Notes: generated from the letters alone by a model not told the origin. DNA of 64,000 nt from Streptomyces griseorubiginosus (GCF_001514195.1 NZ_KQ948737.1:886012-950011); one strand, 5' to 3'; shown: positions 1 through 9,312, numbered from the stretch's first letter. Numbers and translations are program-made.

Positions 1-1
1 C

Positions 2-1294
2 CTGCGCTGGGACATCCTGTCGCTCTACGGCGGTGTCCTGGACGGGCTCAAGGCGGCCGGCCGGGTCGACTCCGTAGGCATCGACAGCTGGGCCGTGGAC
101 TACGGGTTGCTGGACGGGGACGGCAGGCTGCTCGGCAACCCCGTGCACTACCGGGACTCCCGCACCGAGGGTGTCGCGGAGAAGGTGTGGGCGACCGTGC
201 CCGCGCCCGAGCTGTACGCGGCGACCGGACTCCAGTACGCGCCCTTCAACACCCTGTACCAGCTAGTCGCCGATCGACTCACCGGCGCCGAGCGGCTGTT
301 GCTCATCCCTGATCTGCTCACCTACTGGCTCACCGGTGAGCAGGGCACCGAGCTGACCAACGCCTCGACGACCCAGCTGATCGATCCCCGGACGCGTGGA
401 TGGTCGTACGACATCGCGCAACGGCTGGGCATCGACCTGGAGTTGTTCGCCCCGCTGCGGCAACCCGGTGATCCGGCGGGCCTGTTGCGGCCCGAGGTGC
501 TGGAGGAGACCGGACTCGCGGGGCCCGTGCCGGTGACGGCGGTCGGCTCGCACGACACCGCCTCCGCGGTGGCCGCCGTGCCCGCGTCCGGTGAGCGGTT
601 CGCCTACATCTGCACCGGGACCTGGTCCCTGGCGGGCCTCGAACTGGACGCACCGGTGCTCACGGAGGAGAGCCGGGCCGCCAACTTCACCAACGAGCTG
701 GGGCTCGACGGCACGGTCCGGTATCTGCGGAACATCATGGGGCTGTGGCTGCTCCAGGAGTGCGTGCGGGCCTGGGGCGACCCCGACCTGGGCGAGCTGC
801 TGCGCCAGGCGGCCGAGGCGCCGACGTTGCGGTCGGTGGTCGACGCCTCCGATCCCGCCTTCCTCCCGCCGGGGCGGATGCCGGAGCGGATCGCCGAGGC
901 CTGCCGCGCCTCCGGCCAGCCGGTGCCCGTCTCCCGCGGCGAGATTACGCGCTGCATCCTCGACTCGCTGGCCCTGGCCCACCGCAGGGCCGTCGAGGAC
1001 GCGCAGCGGCTCGCCGACCATCCCGTGGACGTCGTGCACGTCGTCGGGGGCGGTACCCGCAACGCCCTGCTCTGCCAGCTGACCGCCGACGCCTGCGGGC
1101 TGCCCGTGGTGGCGGGGCCGACCGAGGCGGCCGCGCTCGGGAACGTCCTGGTCCAGGCGCGGGCCCACGGGCTCGTCGGCGACCTCGCGGGCGGGCGCGA
1201 GCTGCTCACCCGGACCCAGCCGCTGACCCGGTACGAGCCCCGGGGCGATCCCGGGCGCTGGCTCGAGGCGCAGGCCCGGCTCGTCCGGATCTGA
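2..1294 (+). CDS. rhaB: Rhamnulokinase, FGGY carbohydrate kinase (5' end outside window)
   Basis: This is the C-terminal 430 residues of an FGGY-family kinase. The reading frame is open from base 2, so the start lies upstream. The order of blocks fits L-rhamnulose kinase: a GIDSWAVDYGLLD stretch near the start, YRDSRT, the GSHDTASAV segment, a TGTWSLAG glycine turn, and the ATP-binding VVGGGTRNALLCQ block near the end. Rhamnulokinase phosphorylates L-rhamnulose to L-rhamnulose 1-phosphate in the cytoplasm. The neighbours support rhamnose rather than xylulose or fuculose: an alpha-L-rhamnosidase lies 3 kb downstream, and lutABC, which consumes lactate, follows after 73 bp. The family assignment is firm; the exact sugar is inferred from context and the SWAVDYG motif. 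Confidence 0.88.
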   Translation: MRWDILSLYGGVLDGLKAAGRVDSVGIDSWAVDYGLLDGDGRLLGNPVHYRDSRTEGVAEKVWATVPAPELYAATGLQYAPFNTLYQLVADRLTGAERLLLIPDLLTYWLTGEQGTELTNASTTQLIDPRTRGWSYDIAQRLGIDLELFAPLRQPGDPAGLLRPEVLEETGLAGPVPVTAVGSHDTASAVAAVPASGERFAYICTGTWSLAGLELDAPVLTEESRAANFTNELGLDGTVRYLRNIMGLWLLQECVRAWGDPDLGELLRQAAEAPTLRSVVDASDPAFLPPGRMPERIAEACRASGQPVPVSRGEITRCILDSLALAHRRAVEDAQRLADHPVDVVHVVGGGTRNALLCQLTADACGLPVVAGPTEAAALGNVLVQARAHGLVGDLAGGRELLTRTQPLTRYEPRGDPGRWLEAQARLVRI

Positions 1295-1336
1295 CCCCGG
1301 GTCTCCCCCGGATCCCGCGTCCCGGTTACGCTGCAC

Positions 1337-1347
1337 TCATCCGATGA
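1337..1347. promoter_or_regulatory. Short palindrome before lutABC, possible operator
   Basis: TCATC-C-GATGA is a perfect 5-1-5 palindrome about 20 bases before the lutA start, in the only gap (73 bp) between rhaB and lutA. It could be the site of a lactate- or rhamnose-responsive repressor. No regulator for it lies in the window, so this is weak evidence. Confidence 0.25.
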
Positions 1348-1367
1348 TCGACCACGAAGGAGCCGCG

Positions 1368-2123
1368 ATGCGTGTCGCCCTGTTCCTGACCTGCGTCAAC
1401 GACACGCTGTATCCGGACACCGGGCGCGCCGTGGTGAAACTGCTGACCAGGCTGGGGGTTGACGTCGATTTCCCGATGTCCCAGACCTGCTGCGGGCAGG
1501 CCCATTACAACACCGGATACCGGCATGAGGCGGAGCCGTTGGCCCGGCATTTCTCCGATGTATTCCGGGACTACGAGGCGATCGTGACGCCGTCCGGCTC
1601 GTGCGGGGCGATGGTGCGGGAGCTGTATCCGCGGATGGGTGAGCGGGCCCGGGCCGAGGGGCGCGGGGAGGGCCTCGCGGCCGCCCTGGCGCCGGTGGTG
1701 CCGAAGACGTACGAGCTGACGGAGTTCCTGGTGGACGTGCTGGGGGTGACGGATGTCGGGGCCTACTACCCGCACACCGTCACCTACCACCCGACCTGCC
1801 ACGGTCTGCGGGGGCTCGGGCTGGGTGACCGGCCCCGGCGCCTGCTCGAGGCGGTGAAGGGGCTCGAACTCAAGGAGCTTCCCGGCGCCGACGAGTGCTG
1901 CGGCTTCGGTGGCACCTTCGCGTTGAAGAACTCCGATGTCTCGGCGGCGATGGGCGCGGACAAGGTGCGCAACGCCGAGTCGACGGGCGCCGAGGTGCTG
2001 TGCGCGGCCGACAACTCCTGTCTGATGCACATCGGGGGCACGATGGGCCGGCTGGAGTCGGGCATGCGGCCGGTGCACATCGCGGAGATCCTGGCGAGCA
2101 CGGAGGAGGAGCCGGCCGTATGA
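1368..2123 (+). CDS. lutA: L-lactate utilisation Fe-S protein LutA
   Basis: A 251-residue protein with the two CCG cysteine-rich domains of the LutA/YkgE family. Visible motifs are QTCCGQ and GSCG in the first half, CHGLRGL and DECCGFGG in the second. LutABC together oxidise L-lactate to pyruvate, with LutA acting as the CCG-domain electron-transfer subunit. I chose ATG 1368 (MRVALF) over an in-frame ATG eight codons earlier because GAAGGAG lies directly upstream. It overlaps lutB by ATGA. Following rhaB, it is well placed to use the lactate produced from L-lactaldehyde in rhamnose breakdown. Confidence 0.9.
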   Translation: MRVALFLTCVNDTLYPDTGRAVVKLLTRLGVDVDFPMSQTCCGQAHYNTGYRHEAEPLARHFSDVFRDYEAIVTPSGSCGAMVRELYPRMGERARAEGRGEGLAAALAPVVPKTYELTEFLVDVLGVTDVGAYYPHTVTYHPTCHGLRGLGLGDRPRRLLEAVKGLELKELPGADECCGFGGTFALKNSDVSAAMGADKVRNAESTGAEVLCAADNSCLMHIGGTMGRLESGMRPVHIAEILASTEEEPAV

Positions 2124-3607
2124 GCGGGACGTTCGTAGGAATGCCGGCCTTCCCGAAGGCCGCGCACGAGGCCGTGGGCAACCCGACGTTGCGCGGGAAT
2201 CTGCGGCACGCCACCCACACGATCCGCGCCAAGCGGGAGAAGGCCGTCGCCGAGGTCTCGGACTGGGCGGAGCTGCGCGAGGCGGGCAAGCGGATCAAGG
2301 ACCGGACGCTGCGCCGACTCGACCACTATCTCGTGCAGCTGGAGGAGTCGGTGGTGGCGGCGGGCGGCACCGTGCACTGGGCGGCAGACGCCGACGAGGC
2401 CAACGAGATCGTGACCCAGCTCGTCCAGATGACCGGTGAGACCGAGGTCGTCAAGGTCAAGTCGATGGCCACGCAGGAGATCGGGCTCAACGAGGCCCTC
2501 GAAGCGGCGGGCATCCGGGCCTACGAGACCGATCTCGCCGAGCTGATCGTGCAGTTGGGCAAGGACCGGCCCTCGCACATCCTCGTCCCGGCCATCCACC
2601 GCAACCGGGGGGAGATCCGGGACATCTTCGAGCGGGAGATGAGCGAGTGGGGCCGACCGGCCCCCGAGGGGCTCACCGACACGCCCGCCGAACTGGCGGA
2701 GGCGGCACGGCTGCACCTGCGGGAGAAGTTCCTGCGGGCCAAGGTCGGTATCTCCGGCGCCAACTTCATGGTCGCCGACACCGGCACCCTGGTGGTCGTG
2801 GAGTCCGAGGGCAACGGACGGATGTGCCTGACCCTGCCGGAGACGCTGATCTCGGTCGTCGGCATCGAGAAGATCGTGCCGACCTGGCAGGACCTGGAGG
2901 TCTTCCTCCAGACCCTGCCCCGCTCCTCCACGGCCGAGCGCATGAACCCCTACACGTCCACCTGGACCGGGACCACCGACGAGGACGGCCCGAGCACCTT
3001 CCACCTGGTGCTGCTCGACAACGGCCGCTCCGACACCCTCGCCGACGAGGTCGGCCGCCAGGCACTGCGCTGCATCCGCTGCTCGGCCTGTCTGAACGTG
3101 TGCCCGGTGTACGAGCGGGCCGGCGGGCACGCCTACGGCTCGGTCTACCCCGGCCCCATCGGCGCGATCCTCAGCCCCCAACTGCGCGGCACGGAAAGCG
3201 AGATCGACGCCTCGCTGCCGTACGCCTCCTCGCTGTGCGGGGCCTGCTACGAGGTCTGCCCGGTCGCCATCGACATCCCCGAGGTGCTGGTGCATCTGCG
3301 GGAGCGGGTCGTTCAGGGCGGTCCTGTGGTCCGCGAGGGCAACAAGGTGGTGCTCAAGCCCGCCAAGGGGCATGCGGCCGAGCGGGCGGCGATGCGGGCG
3401 GCCCGCTGGACGTTCGCCCGCCCGGGTGTTCTGCGCACCGGGCAGCGGGCGGCCTCACGCACCCGGCGGCTGCATCCGCGTTCGCTTCCGGGTCCCGGCA
3501 AGGCGTGGAGCGGTACCCGGGACCTTCCGGCCGTGCCCGCGGAGCCGTTCCGCGACTGGTGGCAGCGGACCGACGGCGGCCGCTCGGAGAAGGGGGGCTC
3601 GAAGTGA
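2120..3607 (+). CDS. lutB: L-lactate utilisation ferredoxin-like subunit LutB
   Basis: A 495-residue LutB/YkgF-type protein. The N-terminal two thirds is the DUF162 (LUD) domain, with the IGLNEAL and GISGANFMVADTGTL blocks. The C-terminal part carries two 4Fe-4S motifs: C318-x2-C321-x2-C324-x3-CP and a second CGACYEVCP cluster site. These pass electrons during lactate oxidation. The ATG lies in an ATGA overlap with lutA, and the end overlaps lutC by GTGA, so the three are translationally coupled. The length is normal for the family. Confidence 0.92.
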   Translation: MSGTFVGMPAFPKAAHEAVGNPTLRGNLRHATHTIRAKREKAVAEVSDWAELREAGKRIKDRTLRRLDHYLVQLEESVVAAGGTVHWAADADEANEIVTQLVQMTGETEVVKVKSMATQEIGLNEALEAAGIRAYETDLAELIVQLGKDRPSHILVPAIHRNRGEIRDIFEREMSEWGRPAPEGLTDTPAELAEAARLHLREKFLRAKVGISGANFMVADTGTLVVVESEGNGRMCLTLPETLISVVGIEKIVPTWQDLEVFLQTLPRSSTAERMNPYTSTWTGTTDEDGPSTFHLVLLDNGRSDTLADEVGRQALRCIRCSACLNVCPVYERAGGHAYGSVYPGPIGAILSPQLRGTESEIDASLPYASSLCGACYEVCPVAIDIPEVLVHLRERVVQGGPVVREGNKVVLKPAKGHAAERAAMRAARWTFARPGVLRTGQRAASRTRRLHPRSLPGPGKAWSGTRDLPAVPAEPFRDWWQRTDGGRSEKGGSK

Positions 3608-4260
3608 GCAGCAGGGAACGGATCCTGGGCCGGGTGCGGCGCGCGCTGTCCGACGTCTCCGGCGAGGACGCTCCGATCGAGCGGACCTATCTGCGCGAGC
3701 ATGGTGACCGCACGGTCGAGGAGACCGTGGAGCTGCTGGCCGAGAACCTCGCCGACTACCGGGCGATCGTGCACCGCTGCACCACGGCCGATCTTCCGGC
3801 CACCCTCGCCGGGATGCTGGCGGCGCGGGGCGCGAAGACGGTGCTCGTGCCGCCGGGTCTGGACCCGTCCTGGCTCACGGAGGCCGGGGCCGATCAGGTG
3901 CCGGACCGGGCCGGGAGCACCCCGCACGAGCTGGACCGGATCGACAGTGTGGTGACGGCGTGCGCGGTGGCCATCGCGGAGACCGGCACGATCGTCCTGG
4001 ACGGCTCGCCCGACCAGGGCCGCCGCCGCATCACGCTCGTCCCCGACCACCACATCTGTGTCGTACGGGTCCCGGACCAGGTCGTCTCCTCGGTGCCGCA
4101 GGGCCTCGAACGCCTCGACCCGGTACGCCCGTTGACCTGGATCTCCGGTCCTTCGGCGACCAGCGACATCGAGCTGGACCGGGTCGAGGGGGTGCACGGT
4201 CCGCGCACCCTGGAGGTGGTGCTGGTGGCGGATCAGGCGAGCGCGGAGGTCAACTCGTAG
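3604..4260 (+). CDS. lutC: L-lactate utilisation protein LutC
   Basis: A 218-residue LUD-domain protein starting at GTG 3604, which overlaps the lutB stop. The central VTACAVAIAETGTIVLDG block and the LVPDHHICVV segment are the usual LutC signature. It is the third subunit of the LutABC lactate oxidation system. Its last 28 bases overlap the 3' end of the convergent GH78 gene, so there is no spacer for a terminator between the two transcripts. Confidence 0.9.
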   Translation: MSSRERILGRVRRALSDVSGEDAPIERTYLREHGDRTVEETVELLAENLADYRAIVHRCTTADLPATLAGMLAARGAKTVLVPPGLDPSWLTEAGADQVPDRAGSTPHELDRIDSVVTACAVAIAETGTIVLDGSPDQGRRRITLVPDHHICVVRVPDQVVSSVPQGLERLDPVRPLTWISGPSATSDIELDRVEGVHGPRTLEVVLVADQASAEVNS

Positions 4261-7202
4261 CGTCCCGACGGCAGTTCGTAGGAGGCGACGCCGCCCTCGA
4301 AGCCGAGGTGCTCGACTCCCCGGACGCGTGACAGGGGGGTGCGGCCCTCGCACACGGAGTCCGGGGCGGCCGTGGGGATGCGCAGGGTCGCCGTGCTGTT
4401 GGCGGGCACGGCGATCCGGTGCGTGAACCGGCTGTCCCGCACGGCCCATTCGCTGACGATCTCGCCGTACGGCGACAGGTGCGAGCCGCTGACCCGGGTG
4501 ATCCGGCCGGTCGGGTCGAAGTGGGGCCGCAGGAAGAAGTGCTTGAACCCCGGGTGCGCCGGGTCCTTGGCGATGCCGGCCATGCTCTCGTACATCCACT
4601 CCATGATCGCGCCGTAGGAGTAGTGGTTGAAGGAGTTCATCTCGACCGGCCCGAAACCGTCCTCCCTGGAGTACGAGTTCCAGCGCTCCCAGACGGTCGT
4701 CGCGCCGTTGCGCACCGAGTAGAGCCAGGACGGCATGGCGTCCTGGTGCAGCAGCTTGTAGGCCAGCTCCACCTGGCCCTCCTCGGTGAGTACGGGCGCC
4801 AGCACGTTCACGCCGAGGAAACCGACGGACAGGGTGTTCTCGGCGTGTCCGGCGCGGGTGCTGTCGGGGTGGGCGGCCTTGTAGGCGGCGGAGTTGCCGA
4901 TGTTCTCGGCGAGGAGCTCGACGAGCCGCCGACGCTGCTCCCCGGTGTCGTACAGGCCGAGCTTGAGGATCCAGAGCAGGGCGGTCTGGGTGTCGTCCTC
5001 GGGCCGGGTGGGGCTGTCCCCGGGGGTGTACGGCGGCGGGTCGCCGAGGCTGGAACGCACGGTGAGCCGGCCTTCCTCGCCGCTCAGGTACGTGGTGACG
5101 AAGGCCCGTTTGATCCGGGCGAAGAGATCGTCGTAGGCGTGCGCCTCGGCGGTGCGGCCGGTGGCGCGGGCCATGTCCGCCATGAGCCGGGCACTGTGGG
5201 CGTAGTAGGCGTCGCTGACGAGCCGGGTGCTGGTGACCTGGAAGGCCAGCCAGTCCCCGAAGATCGCGCCCTGCCCGGCACAGGTGTCCCCGGTGCGTGC
5301 GCGGATCCAGTCCATGTACGCCGTCATCGCGTCCCAACTGCGGTCGACGACGGTGGAGTCACCGCTCATCTGCCACACGGTCCAGGGCACGACGATCCCG
5401 CAGTCGGCCCAACCGCTCGCTCCGACGGGCTCGTTGTAGCGGGCTCCGGGTGCGATCCAGGGGAACTGCGCGCCGTCGGCGCCGTAGGTGCGCTGGGAGT
5501 CGGTCAGGATGTCCTGGAAGTGGCTCAGGAAGCTGACCGCGTCGGCGTTGTAGAGGCCGGTGCCCGCGAAGACCTGGGTGTCGCCGGTCCAGCCGCAGCG
5601 TTCGTCGCGCTGCGGGCAGTCGGTGGGGACCCAGAGGTAGTTGCCGCGCTGGCCCCAACGGACGTTGCTGATCAGCTGGTTGATGTCGGGATCGTCGGTG
5701 GTGACCTGCCCGATGTCCCGGAGGGCGGAGGTGGCGACCCGGCCGGTCAGACCGGTGAGGGTGACGGTCTCGGTCGTGGTGACGGAGAGGTAGCGGAACC
5801 CGTAGAAGGTCAGGGAGTCCTGGTGGGTCTCGCCCTTCGGGTCGCCCTTGAGGATGTAGGTGCTGGTGGCCTTGGCCGTGCGCAGGTTCGCCCGGTAGAC
5901 GGAGCCTTCGGGGCCGTCGGCGCCCGCGCTGGTGTCGTTGAGCATCTCGCCGGGCGCGAAGGTGACTTGGGCGCCGGACGGGCCACGGAGGGTGTAGCGG
6001 GGCACTCCGACCAGGTTCTGCCCGAAGTCGATCACGGCGGTGTCGCCCGGGTGCAGGGTCAGGGCGGCAGCGGCGGCCCGGGTGGGGTCGGTGACCGTGC
6101 GGACGGGGTCGGCGGTGAAGTCGCTCCCGCCCGTGTGGACGGCGATCGACTGCGGCCTGCGATCCCACTGCGGCATCAGCCGGGCCGACTCCCCCGGGTA
6201 GGCGACCAGTCGGGAGCCGGGGAACCTGGTCGTGAAGTCGTGCACCTCGACTCCGGACCAGGCGGAGGCGTCGTAGCCGTTCGCGGTCCAGCCGGGCAGT
6301 TCCCGGCGGGCGTCGTAGGTCTGGCCGTCGTAGAGGTCGTCCGCGCGGTAGGGGCCGGTGTCCGTGGCCCGCCAGTCGCCGTCGGGGGTGGTCACGACGG
6401 TCTGCGTGGAGCCGTCCTCGTAGCGGATCAGGAGTTTGGCCCTGAGGGCGAGGCGGTTGCCGTCCGGCGAGTGGTAGACGCTGTTCTCGGAGATCCGGCC
6501 GTTGTACCAGCCGTTGCCCAGCACGGCCGCGAGGGTGACCTGCCGTTCGTCGGCCAGGAGACCGGTCACCTCGTAGGTGAAGTAGCTGACGGTGGTGTCG
6601 TAGTTGGTCCAGCCGGGGGTGAGGAGTTCGTGGGTGGCGCGGCCGTCCTGGGGGACGGTGACGCGGCGGCCGTTGACGTAGGCGTCGTACACGCCGAGCG
6701 CGGAGACGTAGAGCCGGGCTTCGTGCACCCGGCCGCCGTCGAGGGCCGTCTGCTTCCTCAGGAGCGGGGCGCCCGGACTGTTGGGAGCCTTGCCCGCCAT
6801 GGTGATCCACTGCGCGCCGTCCCAGCCGGTCACGCCGTCGGTGCTGAGCAGGCCGGTCTCGAAGCGGGCGGTGGGGGCCTCGGGGAGCGGGCGGCCGTTC
6901 TCGTCCCAGAGCTCCACCGTCCAGTGGTAGCGCGTCGAGGGCTTCAGCGCGGGGCCGGCGTAGCGCACGGCCACCGAGTCCGCCGAGTCGACCCGGCCGC
7001 TGTCCCAGACGTCCGCCCGGCCGACGGTGAGACGGTCGGGGGTGGACGCGACGAGGAGGCGGTAGGCCGTCTGGCGCCGGCCGCGGACCCGGGAGGCGGT
7101 GCGCCAGCCGAATCGGGGACGGGCCGCGTCGACGCCCAGCGGGGTGGTGCGGTGTTCCACGGTGAGGCCCTCGACGGCGGTGCGGTCGTCTCCGTCGGTC
7201 AT
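4233..7202 (-). CDS. Alpha-L-rhamnosidase, glycoside hydrolase family 78
   Basis: A 989-residue GH78 enzyme that removes terminal alpha-L-rhamnose from plant glycosides and polysaccharides. The N-terminal beta-sandwich includes an LTVEHRTTPLGVD opening and the GNGWYNGRI segment. The (alpha/alpha)6 barrel carries the family's acidic motif DCPQRDERCGWTGD starting at about residue 528, followed by the PWIAPGARYNEP and NSFNHYSYGAIMEW blocks. ATG 7202 is preferred because AAGGGA lies just upstream; an open frame extends further but is shadow. No signal peptide is visible, so it is probably cytoplasmic or leaves by another route. It converges on lutC with a 28-bp overlap. Grouping with rhaB and lutABC suggests a rhamnoside-use locus. 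Confidence 0.93.
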   Translation of the reverse strand: MTDGDDRTAVEGLTVEHRTTPLGVDAARPRFGWRTASRVRGRRQTAYRLLVASTPDRLTVGRADVWDSGRVDSADSVAVRYAGPALKPSTRYHWTVELWDENGRPLPEAPTARFETGLLSTDGVTGWDGAQWITMAGKAPNSPGAPLLRKQTALDGGRVHEARLYVSALGVYDAYVNGRRVTVPQDGRATHELLTPGWTNYDTTVSYFTYEVTGLLADERQVTLAAVLGNGWYNGRISENSVYHSPDGNRLALRAKLLIRYEDGSTQTVVTTPDGDWRATDTGPYRADDLYDGQTYDARRELPGWTANGYDASAWSGVEVHDFTTRFPGSRLVAYPGESARLMPQWDRRPQSIAVHTGGSDFTADPVRTVTDPTRAAAAALTLHPGDTAVIDFGQNLVGVPRYTLRGPSGAQVTFAPGEMLNDTSAGADGPEGSVYRANLRTAKATSTYILKGDPKGETHQDSLTFYGFRYLSVTTTETVTLTGLTGRVATSALRDIGQVTTDDPDINQLISNVRWGQRGNYLWVPTDCPQRDERCGWTGDTQVFAGTGLYNADAVSFLSHFQDILTDSQRTYGADGAQFPWIAPGARYNEPVGASGWADCGIVVPWTVWQMSGDSTVVDRSWDAMTAYMDWIRARTGDTCAGQGAIFGDWLAFQVTSTRLVSDAYYAHSARLMADMARATGRTAEAHAYDDLFARIKRAFVTTYLSGEEGRLTVRSSLGDPPPYTPGDSPTRPEDDTQTALLWILKLGLYDTGEQRRRLVELLAENIGNSAAYKAAHPDSTRAGHAENTLSVGFLGVNVLAPVLTEEGQVELAYKLLHQDAMPSWLYSVRNGATTVWERWNSYSREDGFGPVEMNSFNHYSYGAIMEWMYESMAGIAKDPAHPGFKHFFLRPHFDPTGRITRVSGSHLSPYGEIVSEWAVRDSRFTHRIAVPANSTATLRIPTAAPDSVCEGRTPLSRVRGVEHLGFEGGVASYELPSGRYELTSALA

Positions 7203-7327
7203 GCCGGTGTCCCTTCGGCCCACTGGGAGAGGTGTCGATTCAGCCCAGTCTGCGGTGCGAGTCGGTCGCTGTCTCCCCACGTGTCTACTGGGCCGACGGG
7301 CGGATGTGGGCCAGGCGCGCGTGTGTG

Positions 7328-7358
7328 CCGGGCAAAACCGGAGGGTGGTTCTGCCCGG
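7328..7358 (-). terminator. Hairpin between the GH43 and GH78 genes
   Basis: A 12-position stem with one mismatch (CCGGGCA-A-AACC against GGTT-C-TGCCCGG) and a 7-base loop. It lies about 125 bases past the stop of the GH43 gene and before the GH78 start, both on the minus strand. There is no T-tract, as is usual in Streptomyces. The remainder of 7203-7482 shows no gene and presumably carries the GH78 promoter. Confidence 0.5.
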
Positions 7359-7482
7359 TTCGGAGGGCGCCGATCGGGGTGGGAGAGGGAGGAACGCCGG
7401 CGCGGCAGGTGCCGGTTCGATCGGCAGCCCCGGCCCGATGGGGGTCGGAGCTGCCCGAGGGGTCACGGGACGCCGGGGTGAG

Positions 7483-8943
7483 TCACTGGGTGTAGAACGT
7501 GGCGTCGGCGCGGCCGGTTGTGGTGCTCACGGCCTGCACGTACAGCAGGTAGTCGTAGTGGCGGACGTAGCAGCCCGGCAGGTTGTACGACTCGTACGAG
7601 ACCCCCGCCGAGTCCGCGAGACCGGACCGGGCGAAGAAGGAGGCGTCACTGGCGAACAGCGACGTCCCGTCGTTCTTCTCCACCCACACCTCGTTGTTCT
7701 TGTGGCGCAGGTAGTAGCCGGGGAAGTTGGCCGATTCCAGCGAGACGGTGCCGCTGCCGGCCAGTCCGGTGACGACACGGAACTGCGAGTCGGCGATCGG
7801 GGCGACGTTCGCCTCGATCCTGGCGCGGTACTCCCAGTGCCGGATGAACCGGTCGGGGAAGTTGTAGGACGAGAGCCGGATCGGGGTGAGACCGTCGGCG
7901 ACGGGGATGCCGAAGTCGGGCGTGCCGTCGGCCTTCCAGTAGATCTTCTGGACACGGGTACGGCGGTTGGGATCGTTGAGCGGGGAACCGCTGATGTCCT
8001 TGTAGCTGCGGTCGTGGTAGACGAGGAGGTCCGAGGTTCCGTCCTCGGAGACCGTGAACTGGTTGTGCCCGGGGCCGTACTGGCTGGTGGCGGCGAAACT
8101 GGCGAAGACCGGGCCGGCGCTCTTGGCCCACGACGAGGCGCTGAGCAGGTCGGCCGAGGCGGACGCGGTCAGCATGCCCATGCAGTAGTTGGCGTCGGTG
8201 GCGCTGGCCGAGAAGGTCAGGAAGACCTTGCCGTTCCGCTGGATCACGGCCGGGCCCTCGTTGACGGTCTCGCCTCCTGCGGTCTCCCACGCGGCGGTCG
8301 GCCTGCTGAGCATGACCGGGGTGCCGGTGATGCTCCAGGGGCCGGCCATCCGGGCGAGGTAGATGTTGGTGCCGGGGCCGACGGCCGGGTCGTTCTGCGC
8401 CCAGGCGAGGTAGCGGGTGCCGTTCACGGTGAAGGTCGTCGCGTCCAGCGAGAAGGTGTCCAGCGGCAGCGCGATACGTCCCTTCTCCGTCCAGCTCCCC
8501 GTGACCGGGTTCGCGGCGGCGCACTCCAGGACGTAGGGGCGGATGTGCCAGATGTCGTTGGCATCACCGGCGGCGAAGTAGATGTACCACTTGCCGTCGA
8601 TGAAGTGGATCTCCGGGGCCCAGATGTGTGCACCCATGGCACCGGCAGCGTGCTTGGTCCAGATGGTCGTCTCGGCGGCCGAGGACAGCCCCTGGATCGT
8701 GGTGGCACGCCGGAGCACGATGCGGTCGTACTCCGGCACCGTGGCGGTGAAGTAGTAGAAGCCGTCGGTGTGCTTGAAGATGTGCGGGTCGGCCCGCTGC
8801 TCGGCGATCGTGTTCCTGTACGTCACGCCCGGTGACGCCGGCACGGCGGCGTGGGCGGACCCGGCCGAGACACCGGTGACGGTGGCGGCCGCCGAGCCGG
8901 CGATGATGCCGAGCACCGATCGACGGGTGAGGGCAGGTCTCAC
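7483..8943 (-). CDS. Secreted GH43 glycosidase with AbfB (CBM42) domain
   Basis: A 486-residue exported enzyme. The N terminus has a twin-arginine signal (TRRSVLG, then a hydrophobic stretch ending AHA). Residues of about 40-330 form a GH43-type five-bladed propeller, with ADPHIFKHTDG (catalytic base region), APEIHFIDGKWYIYF, and a NEGPAV segment carrying the likely acid glutamate. The last roughly 130 residues are an AbfB arabinose-binding beta-trefoil with repeated SYNFPDRFIRH-type units. GTG 8943 is chosen because AAAGGGAG precedes it and it gives the Tat signal at the N terminus. Substrate is probably arabinan or arabinoxylan. It is divergent from a second GH43-AbfB gene. Confidence 0.88.
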   Translation of the reverse strand: MRPALTRRSVLGIIAGSAAATVTGVSAGSAHAAVPASPGVTYRNTIAEQRADPHIFKHTDGFYYFTATVPEYDRIVLRRATTIQGLSSAAETTIWTKHAAGAMGAHIWAPEIHFIDGKWYIYFAAGDANDIWHIRPYVLECAAANPVTGSWTEKGRIALPLDTFSLDATTFTVNGTRYLAWAQNDPAVGPGTNIYLARMAGPWSITGTPVMLSRPTAAWETAGGETVNEGPAVIQRNGKVFLTFSASATDANYCMGMLTASASADLLSASSWAKSAGPVFASFAATSQYGPGHNQFTVSEDGTSDLLVYHDRSYKDISGSPLNDPNRRTRVQKIYWKADGTPDFGIPVADGLTPIRLSSYNFPDRFIRHWEYRARIEANVAPIADSQFRVVTGLAGSGTVSLESANFPGYYLRHKNNEVWVEKNDGTSLFASDASFFARSGLADSAGVSYESYNLPGCYVRHYDYLLYVQAVSTTTGRADATFYTQ

Positions 8944-8998
8944 GTATTGCTCCCTTTGGTACAGGCGGCGCAGAGAAGCCGGCCACTCAACGTCCGTC

Positions 8999-9021
8999 AT
9001 TTCGAACGCCGTTCGCGAAAT
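8999..9021. promoter_or_regulatory. Operator-like palindrome, copy 1, GH43 divergent promoter
   Basis: CGAAC-GCC-GTTCG (9003-9015) sits inside a wider ATTTCG...CGAAAT inverted repeat, 56 bases upstream of the minus-strand GH43 start. A second copy of the same core lies at 9173-9185 on the other side of the 369-bp intergenic region. Confidence 0.5.
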
Positions 9022-9172
9022 CGGCCAGAACGTAAGCCCTGTACTCACCCCTCGTCAACGCTTTGATCAGAGAAGGATGCGGCGAGTTCGTCGACGTGCA
9101 GCGCGAAGCACCTGTGGATGTCGGATGTATTGACGCGTCCCGGTTGCCACTCTTACTGTCTGCCCGATTCTG

Positions 9173-9196
9173 CGAACACCGTTCGCCATATCGAAC
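9173..9196. promoter_or_regulatory. Operator-like palindrome, copy 2 with extra half-site
   Basis: CGAAC-ACC-GTTCG (9173-9185) is followed by CCATAT and another CGAAC, which also makes a GTTCG-N6-CGAAC palindrome. It lies about 120 bases before the plus-strand GH43 start. Together with copy 1 it suggests one repressor controls both secreted enzymes. The rest of the 8944-9312 gap has no gene. Confidence 0.5.
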
Positions 9197-9312
9197 GAAA
9201 CCCTTCCGGATCGTGCGGCACCCGTCCCGCCCATTCCCCCCACCGAGAGTTCCCCGCCACCCCGCTCCTCCCCGCTTTGACGGTGGCACCTGCACGAAGA
9301 CAGGAGATCCAC

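Noticed and set aside
4419..7481. A 1,020-codon plus-strand open frame opposite the GH78 gene
   Set aside because: Gly/Val/Arg-rich antisense shadow without domains, caused by high-GC codon bias; the minus-strand GH78 gene accounts for the region.
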